From Lysobacter_F sp035645555 (GTDB lineage Bacteria > Pseudomonadota > Gammaproteobacteria > Xanthomonadales > Xanthomonadaceae), in contig DASQMI010000059.1 in NCBI GenBank assembly GCA_035645555.1, forward strand, positions 1 through 17,882: a stretch of 17,882 nucleotides of DNA, read 5' to 3'. The translations under genes were made by a program, and so were the position numbers. This document shows, in pieces, positions 6,329 to 14,363 of this stretch (within the stretch, counting starts at the first letter, position 1; every line of letters starts with the position of its first letter). The notes under the pieces are model-generated. The model did not search any database and was not told the origin of the DNA. It worked only from the letters and a program-made list of their open reading frames with translations.

Positions 6329-7017
6329 GCGGCATCCACGCGCTGCTGCTGCACGGCGCGGGCGGTGGCGGCTGGGAATGGAACCGCTGGTGCGTGCTGC
6401 TGCAGGCGCACGGCGTGCGCGCGCACGCGCCCGATCTGGTACCTGCAGCGGCCGGGCTCGCGGCGACCACGCTGGAGGATTACCGCGCGCAGGCCGCCGC
6501 GGCGCTGGCGGCGTTGCCGCGACCGCGGGTCGCGATCGGCGCGAGCCTGGGCGGCCTGCTCGCGGTGCTGTGCGCCGCCGACGCCGATGCGCTGGTGCTG
6601 GTCAACCCGATCCCGCCGGCGCCATGGGCGCAGCGGTTGCCGGCGCGCGCGTGGCCCGACGTGGTGCCGTGGCGGCGCGAGGCGCGGCTCGCCTCGACGC
6701 GTCGCGCGCTCGCCGGTGCCGACGACGCCACCGCGCTGTACGCGTTCCGCCGCTGGCGCGACGAGTCGGGCGCGGTGCTGCGTGCGGCGCATGCCGGCGT
6801 CGGGGTGGCACGACCGGCCTGCCCAGTGCTGTGCGTCGCCTCATCGCACGACACCGACGTGCCGCCGGCGCTGACCGCGGAGCTCGCGGCCGCGTGGGCG
6901 GCCGATCTGGTTCGCGTGGACGGCGGTCACGTCGACCCGCTGCTCGGCCGCGATGCGGTCGCCTGCGCGCGGCTGGCCGGGGACTGGCTGCGATCGCGAA
7001 TCGCCGTGGCGGCCTAA
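6325..7017 (+). CDS. Alpha/beta-hydrolase-fold protein
   Basis: The protein has 230 residues. The best start is TTG at 6325, overlapping the OsmC stop as TTGA with GGAGG 10 bases upstream; it places the first strand and oxyanion motif HALLLHGAGGGGWEW right at the N-terminus, as usual for this fold. The nucleophile elbow is GASLGG with Ser74, the acid is Asp176 or Asp178 in SSHDTDVP, and the catalytic His is His202 in DGGHVDPLLGR. The triad looks complete, so it should be an active esterase or hydrolase; no signal peptide is present, and no substrate can be named. The TTG start and the overlap imply coupled translation with the OsmC gene. Confidence 0.85.
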   Translation: MSGIHALLLHGAGGGGWEWNRWCVLLQAHGVRAHAPDLVPAAAGLAATTLEDYRAQAAAALAALPRPRVAIGASLGGLLAVLCAADADALVLVNPIPPAPWAQRLPARAWPDVVPWRREARLASTRRALAGADDATALYAFRRWRDESGAVLRAAHAGVGVARPACPVLCVASSHDTDVPPALTAELAAAWAADLVRVDGGHVDPLLGRDAVACARLAGDWLRSRIAVAA

Positions 7018-7030
7018 GCCGGCGGACGCC

Positions 7031-7906
7031 CTACCAGCGCATCGTGCCGTGCACGACGGTGCGCACCTGGCCGCCGGACCACACGAAGCCGTCGGCGTCC
7101 ACCCGCAGCTGCAGGCGCGCGTCGAAGCCGACCTCGCGGCCCTGGCTCACCACGTAGCGATCCCCGCGCCCCGGCAGCGCATCGTTGTGGCGCAGCCACG
7201 CCGCCAGCGTCGCGTTCGCTGCGCCGGACGCGGCGTCCTCGAAGCGCGCCGGTGCGCCGACGAACGCGCGCACCACCAGGTCGTAGTCGTGCCCGGCGTC
7301 GGCATGCGCGAACGCGCACAGGCCCATGCTGGCAGTGGACTCGGCGAGTCCGGCGATCGCATCCCAGTCCGGCACCGCCGTACGCAGCGTGGCTTCGTCG
7401 CGTAGCTGCGCCAGCCACCAGCGCCGGCCGCCGTCCATCAGCGCCACCGGCAGCGCGCCGCGCGGCAGCCCGCGCAGCGCCGCGCGCAGGCGCGAATCGT
7501 CGTCGCCTGCGATCTCGACCACCTGCGCCTTCGGCGTGCGCACCGCGATCACCCGCGCGTCGCCGTCGCCGTCGACCGACAGCGGCAGCACGCCGGCGAG
7601 GCCGTCCTGCCACAGTAGGCCGTCGCGCGGCGACACCAGACCGGCCTCGAGCACCGCATGCGCGGTACCGACGCTCGGGTGGCCGGCGAACGGCACTTCG
7701 CGGCGCGGACTGAACATGCGCACGCGGTAGCTCGCGCCCGGCGCGCCCGGCGCGAACACGAACGTGGTCTCCGGAAGGCGGGTCCAGCGCGCGATCGCCT
7801 GCATGGCGTCGTCGTCCAGCCCGTCGGTGTCGAGCACCACGGCGAGCGGGTTGCCGGCGCCGGGGCGGTCGGCGAACACGTCGACGATGAGGTAGCGGCG
7901 GTTCAT
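7031..7906 (-). CDS. PhzF-family isomerase/epimerase-like protein, paralogue 1
   Basis: This 291-residue protein starts at the ATG at 7906, 8 bases after the stop of its paralogue; longer frames run into the neighbour. It has the PhzF fold signatures: DVFADRPGAGNPLAVV at the N-terminus, the acidic residue Glu46 in RWTRLPETTF (equivalent to the catalytic Glu of PhzF), and PFAGHPSVGTAHAV. The second-half motif, usually EDPxTGS, is altered to FEDAASGAAN (222-231): it keeps Glu-Asp and a Ser-Gly, but the Pro-x-Thr-Gly-Ser core is lost. PhzF enzymes isomerise or epimerise small metabolites; no phenazine genes are nearby, so the substrate is unknown. It ends 13 bases from the convergent hydrolase gene, with no clear terminator. 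Confidence 0.88.
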   Translation of the reverse strand: MNRRYLIVDVFADRPGAGNPLAVVLDTDGLDDDAMQAIARWTRLPETTFVFAPGAPGASYRVRMFSPRREVPFAGHPSVGTAHAVLEAGLVSPRDGLLWQDGLAGVLPLSVDGDGDARVIAVRTPKAQVVEIAGDDDSRLRAALRGLPRGALPVALMDGGRRWWLAQLRDEATLRTAVPDWDAIAGLAESTASMGLCAFAHADAGHDYDLVVRAFVGAPARFEDAASGAANATLAAWLRHNDALPGRGDRYVVSQGREVGFDARLQLRVDADGFVWSGGQVRTVVHGTMRW

Positions 7907-7914
7907 GGCGATCG

Positions 7915-8760
7915 TTACCAGTCGAGCGTGCCCTGGATGACCCGCTGCACGCGGCCGCCGATCCACACCTCGCCGTCGTCGTCGATGCGGACCTCGATGC
8001 GGCCGTCGCGGCCGACCTCGCGGCCTTGGTGCGCGGTATACGCAGCGCCGCGCGACAGCCGGCCGGCCTCGGCGAGCGCGGCGGCGATCATCGCGTTGAC
8101 GCTGCCGGTGACCGGATCCTCCGGTACGCCGTCGGCAGGGCAGAACGCGCGCACCACGACGTCGTCGCCCACGGTGGCGAACACCGCGAACCCGACCGAG
8201 GCGTCGCCGTTGGCGAGCGCGGTGATCGCCGCCAGGTCCGGGCGCCAGGTTCGCACCTGCGCCTCGTCGGTGAGTTCGGCCAGCCACCAGCGTGGCCCGT
8301 TGCTCCACAGCGCCGGTGCGAGCGCGCCGCGCCGGGTGCCGGCCAGCAGCGCTTCGACGCGGGCGGCGCCCGCCGGGTCGTCGAGCCGCTGCGCGCGTGG
8401 CGCGCGGATCGCAATGGTCCGTCCGGGGCCCACCCGCACCGGCAGCTGGCCCGCGCCGCATTCCTGCAACATCAGCTCGCCTGCGGGCGTGGCCAGCCCG
8501 CATTCGAGCGCGGCCCAGGCCGCGCCCACGCTCGGGTGGCCGGCGAACGGCAGCTCCAGGGTCGGGGTGAAGATGCGCACCCGGTAATCCGCCCCCGGCG
8601 ACGGCGCGAACAGGAACACCGTCTCAGACAGCTGGGTCCAGCGCGCGAACGCCTGCATCGTCGCGTCGTCGAGCCCGTCGGCGTCGACCACCACCGCGAG
8701 CGGGTTGCCGCAGCCGGGGCGCTCGGCGAACACGTCGAGTTGCAGGAAGCGGCGGGACAT
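7915..8760 (-). CDS. PhzF-family isomerase/epimerase-like protein, paralogue 2
   Basis: This 281-residue protein from the ATG at 8760 is a full PhzF-fold protein: DVFAERPGCGNPLAVV (9-24), Glu46 in RWTQLSETVFLF, PFAGHPSVGAAWA (71-83), and a standard EDPVTGSVN (214-222). It is closely related to the downstream copy (same N-terminal motif, same C-terminal layout ending Q/HGTxxW), so the pair looks like a tandem duplication. This copy keeps the usual second-half motif and is more likely to be catalytically typical. The ribosome binding site is weak. The gene is divergent from lysAC across 220 bp. The reaction and substrate are unknown; a role in phenazine synthesis is not supported by the context. 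Confidence 0.9.
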   Translation of the reverse strand: MSRRFLQLDVFAERPGCGNPLAVVVDADGLDDATMQAFARWTQLSETVFLFAPSPGADYRVRIFTPTLELPFAGHPSVGAAWAALECGLATPAGELMLQECGAGQLPVRVGPGRTIAIRAPRAQRLDDPAGAARVEALLAGTRRGALAPALWSNGPRWWLAELTDEAQVRTWRPDLAAITALANGDASVGFAVFATVGDDVVVRAFCPADGVPEDPVTGSVNAMIAAALAEAGRLSRGAAYTAHQGREVGRDGRIEVRIDDDGEVWIGGRVQRVIQGTLDW

Positions 8761-8894
8761 GGCGCGCGGGTCGGAGCGGGGCTGCGGCGGGCGCGCAGCT
8801 TAGCAGGCAGGGTCGGCGCGGCGGCGTGCGCGCTGCGCGCACCAGTGGCACGTCCGTGTTGCACTGGCACGCCTGCGGCGGCGGGCGATTGCAC

Positions 8895-8900
8895 TAGAAT
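8895..8900 (+). promoter_or_regulatory. Candidate -10 element for the lysAC operon
   Basis: TAGAAT matches the sigma-70 -10 consensus TATAAT at five of six positions and is the only AT-rich hexamer in this part of the gap. It would place the transcript start near 8907 and give a leader of about 75 bases. No good -35 element lies at 16-18 bases (the sequence there is CCTGCG), so the call is weak. Confidence 0.35.
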
Positions 8901-8911
8901 CGCGTGCCTGT

Positions 8912-8960
8912 GCGCGGTCGCGTCGGCCCGGGAGGTCCGGGGGCGGGAACCGCGCCTTTT
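8912..8960 (+). promoter_or_regulatory. Structured leader with a T run upstream of lysAC, possible attenuator
   Basis: An outer stem GCGCGGT (8912-8918) with ACCGCGC (8949-8955) encloses an inner stem CCCGG (8927-8931) with CCGGG (8937-8941). It is followed by C and TTTT (8957-8960). The lysAC ribosome binding site GAGGG is at 8970-8974. GGAGG in the inner hairpin could instead pair with CTCC at 8961-8964. The layout resembles an attenuator. I see no lysine riboswitch core and no leader peptide rich in Lys codons. Confidence 0.35.
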
Positions 8961-8980
8961 CTCCATCTAGAGGGCTGTTC

Positions 8981-11560
8981 GTGGCGGACTCGCAGCGCTG
9001 GGTCGTACTCAAGTTCGGCGGCACGTCGGTGGCGCGACGGCACCGTTGGGACACGATCGGACGCATGGCGCTGAAACGTCGCGAGCAGCACGACGCCCGC
9101 GTGCTGGTGGTGGTGTCGGCGCTGGCCGGCGTCACCAACGAGCTGCAGGCGATCGCCGACGGCCGCGAGATGGCCGCGCGCGTCGACGCGCTGGTCGAAC
9201 GCCACCGCGCGTTCTGTGCGGAGCTCGCGCTCGATCCCCGCGCCGTGCTCGGCGAACGGCTGGCGGCGCTGCGCGGACTGCTCGAGGACGCGCGCGCGGC
9301 GACGCGGCCGCTCGACTGGCAGGCCGAAGTGTTGGCGCAGGGCGAGCTGCTGTCGTCCACGCTCGGCGTCGCGTTCCTGCGCACGCAGGGCCTCGACGTC
9401 GGCTGGTGCGACGCGCGCGAGTGGCTGCGTGCGGTCGAGCTGCCGAACCAGAGCGAGTGGGCCGGCCGGCTGTCGGTCAACTGCCATTACGAAAGCGACG
9501 CGCAAACGCGCGCGCGCTTCGCCGCGCAGCCGACGCCGATCGTGATGACCCAGGGCTTCATCGCGCGCCATGCCGACGGCGGCACCGCGATCCTCGGCCG
9601 CGGCGGCGCCGACACCTCGGCAGCGTATTTCGGCGCGCTGCTGAATGCGCAACGCGTCGAGATCTGGACCGACGTGCCCGGCATGTTCAGCGCGAACCCG
9701 CGCGAGGTGCCGGACGCGCGCCTGCTGGCGCGGCTGGATTACGCCGAGGCGCAGGAAATCGCCACCACCGGCGCCAAGGTGCTGCATCCGCGTTCGATCG
9801 CGCCGTGCCGCGACGCCGGTGTGCCGATGGCGATCCTCGACACCGAGCGTCCCGATCTGCCGGGCACGAGCATCGACGGCACGGCCGCCACCGTGCCGGG
9901 CGTCAAGGCGATCAGTCGCCGCAACGGCATCGTGCTGGTGGCGATGGAAAGCATCGGCATGTGGCAGCAGGTCGGCTTCCTCGCCGACGTGTTCGAGCGC
10001 TTCAAGCGCCACGGCCTGTCGGTGGACCTGATCGGTTCGTCGGAAACCAACGTCACCGTCTCGCTCGACCCGAGCGAGAACCTGGTCAACACCAACGTGC
10101 TGGAGGCCCTGTCGGCCGACCTCGCCGAGGTGTGCCGGGTCAAGGTGATCGCGCCCTGCGCGGCGATCACCCTGGTCGGCCGCGGCATGCGCTCGCTGCT
10201 GCACCGGCTGTCCGACGTGTGGGCTACGTTCGGCCGCGAGCGCGTGCACCTGATCTCGCAGTCGTCGAACGACCTCAACCTGACGTTCGTCATCGACGAG
10301 GCCGACGCCGAAGGGCTGCTGCCGCACCTGCACGCCGAGCTGATCCGCAGCGGCGCGATGCCCGTACGCGACACCGGCGTGTTCGGCACCAGCTGGCGCG
10401 AGATCGCGCACGGCCGGCCGGTGCGCGAAGTGCCGTGGTGGCAGCGGCGCCGTGCCGAACTGCTCCAGCGCGCGCAGGCCGGCACCCCGCGCTACGTCTA
10501 CGACCTCGCCACGGTGCGCGAACGCGCGCGGGCGCTGCGCGCCGAGCCGGTCGACCGCGCGTTCTACGCGATCAAGGCCAACGCGCATCCGGCGATCCTG
10601 CGCGCGCTGGTGGAGGAAGGCTTCGGGCTGGAGTGCGTGTCGCTCGGCGAGCTTGAACACGCGTTCGCCGCCGTGCCCGGCCTGCCGCCGGAGCGCGTGC
10701 TGTTCACCCCCAGCTTCGCGCCGCGGCGCGAGTACGAAGCGGCGCTGGCGCGCGGCGTGCACGTCAACATCGACAACGTCGAGGCGCTGCAGCGCTGGCC
10801 GGAGGTGTTCCGCGGCCGCACGCTCGGCCTGCGGCTCGATCTCGGTCACGGCGACGGCCACCACGAGAAGGTGGTCACCGGCGGCGCCGACTCGAAGTTC
10901 GGCCTGCCGCTGTCGCGCTTCGACGCGTTCGTCGCCGAGGCGCGCCGGCTCGGCGTGCGCATCGACGCGCTGCATGCCCACCTCGGCAGCGGCATCGAGG
11001 ACCCGCGCCACTGGCGCGAGGTGCACGCCACGCTCGCCGCGCTCGCCGAGGGGCTGGACAGCGTCGAGACGCTCGACGTCGGCGGCGGCCTGCCAATTCC
11101 CTACACGCCGGAGGCCGAGCCGTTCGACCTCGAGGCCTGGCGCGCCGGGTTGCGCGAGGTGAAGGCGGCCTATCCGCGCTACCGGCTTGCGATCGAGCCC
11201 GGCCGTTACCTCGTGGCCGAAGCCGGCGTGTTGCTGCTCGCCGCCACCCAGGTGGTGGAAAAGGACGGCGTCCGCCGCGTCGGCCTCGACGCCGGCATGA
11301 ACGCGCTGCTGCGCCCGGCGATGTACGACGCCTACCACGGTGTGTTCAACCTCAGCCGCCTCGACGATAACGAGATGGCCGTGTTCGACGTGGTCGGCCC
11401 GATCTGCGAGAGCAGCGACGTGCTCGGCCGCGAGCGGCCGCTGCCGGCGCTGACTGCCGAAGGCGATGTCATGCTGGTCGCCGACGCCGGCGCGTACGGT
11501 ATGGCGATGGCCAACACCTACAACCTGCGGGCGCTGCCCGCCGAGGATGTCCTGGAATGA
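8981..11560 (+). CDS. lysAC: Bifunctional aspartate kinase / diaminopimelate decarboxylase
   Basis: The 859-residue protein joins the first and last enzymes of lysine synthesis. Residues 1 to about 300 are an aspartate kinase domain beginning VVLKFGGTSV (Lys11), with GRGGADTSAA and TTGAKVLHPRSI. About 316-460 is a paired ACT region, including SQSSNDLNLTFV (426-437), probably for feedback control. About 490-859 is a fold-III PLP-dependent decarboxylase: FYAIKANAHP with the PLP lysine Lys532, HAHLGSGIEDP (665-675), and the CESSD Cys809. It forms aspartyl phosphate from aspartate and decarboxylates meso-DAP to lysine, both in the cytoplasm. The GTG start at 8981 has GAGGG 6 bases upstream. This fusion is known in Xanthomonas and Xylella. 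The stop overlaps the murL start as ATGA. Confidence 0.96.
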   Translation: MADSQRWVVLKFGGTSVARRHRWDTIGRMALKRREQHDARVLVVVSALAGVTNELQAIADGREMAARVDALVERHRAFCAELALDPRAVLGERLAALRGLLEDARAATRPLDWQAEVLAQGELLSSTLGVAFLRTQGLDVGWCDAREWLRAVELPNQSEWAGRLSVNCHYESDAQTRARFAAQPTPIVMTQGFIARHADGGTAILGRGGADTSAAYFGALLNAQRVEIWTDVPGMFSANPREVPDARLLARLDYAEAQEIATTGAKVLHPRSIAPCRDAGVPMAILDTERPDLPGTSIDGTAATVPGVKAISRRNGIVLVAMESIGMWQQVGFLADVFERFKRHGLSVDLIGSSETNVTVSLDPSENLVNTNVLEALSADLAEVCRVKVIAPCAAITLVGRGMRSLLHRLSDVWATFGRERVHLISQSSNDLNLTFVIDEADAEGLLPHLHAELIRSGAMPVRDTGVFGTSWREIAHGRPVREVPWWQRRRAELLQRAQAGTPRYVYDLATVRERARALRAEPVDRAFYAIKANAHPAILRALVEEGFGLECVSLGELEHAFAAVPGLPPERVLFTPSFAPRREYEAALARGVHVNIDNVEALQRWPEVFRGRTLGLRLDLGHGDGHHEKVVTGGADSKFGLPLSRFDAFVAEARRLGVRIDALHAHLGSGIEDPRHWREVHATLAALAEGLDSVETLDVGGGLPIPYTPEAEPFDLEAWRAGLREVKAAYPRYRLAIEPGRYLVAEAGVLLLAATQVVEKDGVRRVGLDAGMNALLRPAMYDAYHGVFNLSRLDDNEMAVFDVVGPICESSDVLGRERPLPALTAEGDVMLVADAGAYGMAMANTYNLRALPAEDVLE

Positions 11561-12918
11561 GCGAATGGCGCTTCCGACGCGACGCCATCCGTGCGTTCCG
11601 CTTCGTGCGTTGCGGGTTCGATCCCGCCACCGGCACCGCGGAACTGGTGTACGCATTCGACGATGGCCCCGAGCTGGTCGAGACGATCGCCGTGCCGGGC
11701 GCGCCGTTCGCGCTGGACGGCGCGCGCGCGCAGGCAGTGGAGCGGGCGCTGCGCCTGCTGCACCTGATCGCCGGCGTGAGCTACTACAAGGCGGCGGTGC
11801 CGGGCGAGATCCGCATCGAGTCGTACGCGATCGATGCCGCCACCGCGGCGCTGCTGACGGCGGTCTACGAGAACGGGCTGGGCGAATTCGCCTACCGCAA
11901 CGGGCTCGACCTGCGCGGCCGCATCCGTTTCCCGGTCGCGGTGGACGCGGCGGACGCGGCACCGGCGCTCGGCCTGCGCACGCATGCGCTGGTGGCGATC
12001 GGCGGCGGCAAGGATTCGCTGGTGACGATCGAGGCGCTGCGCGCGGCCGGCGTCGCGCAGACCGTCGCGTGGATCGGCGGTTCGCAGCTCATCCGCGCCT
12101 GCGCCGAGCACACCGGCCTGCCGACGCTCAACCTCGGCCGGCAGCTCGCGCCGCAGCTGTTCGACTACAACCGCGAAGGCGCGTGGAACGGGCACATCCC
12201 GGTGACCGCGGTGAATTCGGCGATCCTGGCGTTCGCCGCGCTGCTGCACGGCGTCGACCAGGTGGTGTTCTCCAACGAGCGCTCGGCGAGCTACGGCTCG
12301 ATCATCCCCGGTACGGGCGAGGTCAACCACCAGTGGTCGAAGAGCTGGGCGTTCGAGCAGGCGTTCGGCGAGCACCTGCAGGCCCATGTCGCGGCGGATC
12401 TGCAGTACTACTCGCTGCTGCGTCCGCTGAGCGAGCTCGCGGTGGCGCGCCAGTTCGCGCGCAGCGACCGCTACGACCGCCACTTCAGCAGCTGCAACCG
12501 CAACTTCCACCTGCTCGGCGAGCGGCCGGTGAACCGCTGGTGCGGGGTGTGCCCGAAGTGCCACTTCGTATTCCTCGCGCTCGCGCCGTTCATGCCGAAG
12601 CCGCGGCTGGTGGCGATCTTCGGTCGCAACCTGCTCGACGAGCCCGCGCAGATGTCCGGCTTCGACGCGCTGCTGGAATACCGCGACCACAAGCCGTTCG
12701 AATGCGTCGGCGAAGGGCGCGAGTCGCGCGCGGCGATGGCCGCGCTCGCCGAGCGGCCGGAATGGCGCGAGGACGCGATCGTCGAGCGCTTCGCGCGCGA
12801 GATCCGGCCGCAGCTGGATGGCGGCGAGCTCGCGTTGCCGCCGCTGCTGGCGCCGGAAGGGCCGCACCGGATTCCGGCCGCGGTATGGGAGCGCGTGGGT
12901 GCGCATTTCGCAGCTTGA
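11557..12918 (+). CDS. murL: UDP-MurNAc-L-Ala-L-Glu epimerase (MurL)
   Basis: This 453-residue protein sits between lysAC and murD2, the order in which MurL is known in Xanthomonas. MurL inverts the terminal L-Glu of UDP-MurNAc-L-Ala-L-Glu to D-Glu, using ATP, so that peptidoglycan can be made without a free D-glutamate pool. The sequence shows a loop like that of ATP pyrophosphatases, VAIGGGKDSL (146-155), consistent with activation by adenylation. It also has a cysteine cluster, CGVCPKCH (Cys329, Cys332, Cys335) plus Cys313, which could hold a metal; that is my inference. The gene overlaps lysAC by 4 bases and murD2 by 20. The assignment rests on gene order and recognised motifs; family members are often annotated as hypothetical proteins. 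Confidence 0.9.
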   Translation: MSEWRFRRDAIRAFRFVRCGFDPATGTAELVYAFDDGPELVETIAVPGAPFALDGARAQAVERALRLLHLIAGVSYYKAAVPGEIRIESYAIDAATAALLTAVYENGLGEFAYRNGLDLRGRIRFPVAVDAADAAPALGLRTHALVAIGGGKDSLVTIEALRAAGVAQTVAWIGGSQLIRACAEHTGLPTLNLGRQLAPQLFDYNREGAWNGHIPVTAVNSAILAFAALLHGVDQVVFSNERSASYGSIIPGTGEVNHQWSKSWAFEQAFGEHLQAHVAADLQYYSLLRPLSELAVARQFARSDRYDRHFSSCNRNFHLLGERPVNRWCGVCPKCHFVFLALAPFMPKPRLVAIFGRNLLDEPAQMSGFDALLEYRDHKPFECVGEGRESRAAMAALAERPEWREDAIVERFAREIRPQLDGGELALPPLLAPEGPHRIPAAVWERVGAHFAA

Positions 12919-14302
12919 CGGCCGCCGCGTCGCGCTGTGGGGCTGGGGCCGCGAAGGCCAGGCCGCGCACCGCGCGTTGCGCGCGCGCCTGCCCGCCCTG
13001 CCGCTGACACTGTTCTGCGGCGAGGAGGAGGCGCGCGCGGCCGCCGCGCTGCACGACCCGGCGCTGCGGATCGAGACGCAGGCGCCGGACGGTGCGCGCC
13101 TGGCGCAGTTCGACGTGGTGGTGAAGTCGCCGGGGATCAGCCCGTACCGCCCGGAGGCGCAGGCCGCCGCCGCAGCCGGCACGCGCTTCCTCGGCGGCAC
13201 CGCACTCTGGTGCGCCGAACGCGCCGACGTCGACGGCCGCCTGCCGTACGTGGCGTGCGTGACCGGCACCAAGGGCAAGAGCACCACCACCGCGCTGCTC
13301 GCCCATCTGCTGCGCGCCGGCGGCCACCGCACCGCGCTGGCCGGCAACATTGGCTTGCCGCTGCTCGAGCTGCTCGATCCGCAGCCGGCGCCGGCGTACT
13401 GGGCGATCGAGCTGTCGAGCTACCAGACCGGCGACGTCGCCGCCAGCGGCGCGCGCCCCGACGTGGCTGTGGTGCTCAACCTGTTCCCCGAGCACCTCGA
13501 CTGGCACGGCTCGCACGAACGCTACGTCGCCGACAAGCTCGGGCTGGTGACCGCATCGCGCCCGCGCATCGCCGTGCTCAACGCCGCCGACCCGCTGCTC
13601 GCCACGCTCGACCTGCCCGACAGCGAGGTGCGCTGGTTCGGCCACGCCGGTGGCTGGCACCTGCGCGAGGACGCGCTGTACCGCGGCGACACGTTCGTGA
13701 TGGACACCGCCGCGCTGCCGCTGCCGGGCCGGCACAATCGCGGCAACCTGTGCGCGGTGCTGACCGCGATCGAAGCGCTCGGCCTCGACGCGCAGGCGCT
13801 GGCGCCGCACGCGGCCGCATTCCAGCCGCTGCCGCACCGCCTGCAGACGCTGGGCGCGCGCGACGGCATCGTCTACATCAACGATTCGATCAGCACCACG
13901 CCGCACGCCACGCTCGCCGCGCTCGATTGCTTTCGCGGCCGCCCGGTCGCGCTGCTGGTCGGCGGCCACGACCGTGGCGTCGACTGGAGCGAATTCGCCG
14001 CGGCGATGCGCACGCGCGCGCCGGCGGTGATCGTGACCATGGGCGAGAACGGTCGTCGCATCCACGCCGAGCTGGCACCGGTGGCGGCCGACGGGGGCTT
14101 CCGCCTGCTGCAGGCGCCCACGGTGGAAGCGGCGATGCGCACGGGGGCCGAGGCGCTGGGGCAGGGCGTGCTGCTGCTGTCGCCCGGCGCGCCGAGCTTC
14201 GACCAGTACCGCGACTACGTCGCCCGCGGCCGCCACTTCGCCGAACTGGCCGGGTTCGATCCGAATGCGATCAGCGCGATCCCCGGGCTCGGCATCGCCT
14301 GA
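12899..14302 (+). CDS. murD2: UDP-MurNAc-L-alanine:L-glutamate ligase (MurD2-type Mur ligase)
   Basis: The 467-residue protein is a Mur ligase. The chosen start is GTG at 12899, within murL, because GGGAG lies 7 bases upstream and the first residues MRISQLDGRRVALWGWGREG open the N-terminal Rossmann-like domain. The ATP loop is TGTKGKSTTT (122-131, Lys127), in place of the usual GTNGKTT. The central domain shows IELSSYQTGDV and PEHLDWHGSHERYVADK; the C-terminal domain has INDSISTTPHATLAAL and SPGAPSFDQYRDYVARG, all typical of MurD-like ligases. Next to murL it should be the variant that adds L-Glu rather than D-Glu to UDP-MurNAc-L-Ala, as described in Xanthomonas oryzae. The L-Glu preference cannot be read from the sequence and is inferred from the pairing. 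Confidence 0.92.
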   Translation: MRISQLDGRRVALWGWGREGQAAHRALRARLPALPLTLFCGEEEARAAAALHDPALRIETQAPDGARLAQFDVVVKSPGISPYRPEAQAAAAAGTRFLGGTALWCAERADVDGRLPYVACVTGTKGKSTTTALLAHLLRAGGHRTALAGNIGLPLLELLDPQPAPAYWAIELSSYQTGDVAASGARPDVAVVLNLFPEHLDWHGSHERYVADKLGLVTASRPRIAVLNAADPLLATLDLPDSEVRWFGHAGGWHLREDALYRGDTFVMDTAALPLPGRHNRGNLCAVLTAIEALGLDAQALAPHAAAFQPLPHRLQTLGARDGIVYINDSISTTPHATLAALDCFRGRPVALLVGGHDRGVDWSEFAAAMRTRAPAVIVTMGENGRRIHAELAPVAADGGFRLLQAPTVEAAMRTGAEALGQGVLLLSPGAPSFDQYRDYVARGRHFAELAGFDPNAISAIPGLGIA

Positions 14303-14363
14303 ATTCACCCGCGTCGCCGCGCTGCCGGCTACGCTGGTGCGGAATCCGCCCGAGGAGACCGCC

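Noticed and set aside
7031..8760. Phenazine biosynthesis cluster
   Set aside because: Only PhzF-family genes are present; no phzA/B/C/D/E/G-like genes are nearby, and PhzF paralogues are common outside phenazine producers.
8901..8980. Lysine riboswitch in the lysAC leader
   Set aside because: The leader is under 80 bases and lacks the long conserved lysine riboswitch core.
8894..11962. Minus-strand open frame of 1022 codons opposite lysAC
   Set aside because: No domain is visible; it is the antisense shadow of a well-supported kinase/decarboxylase.
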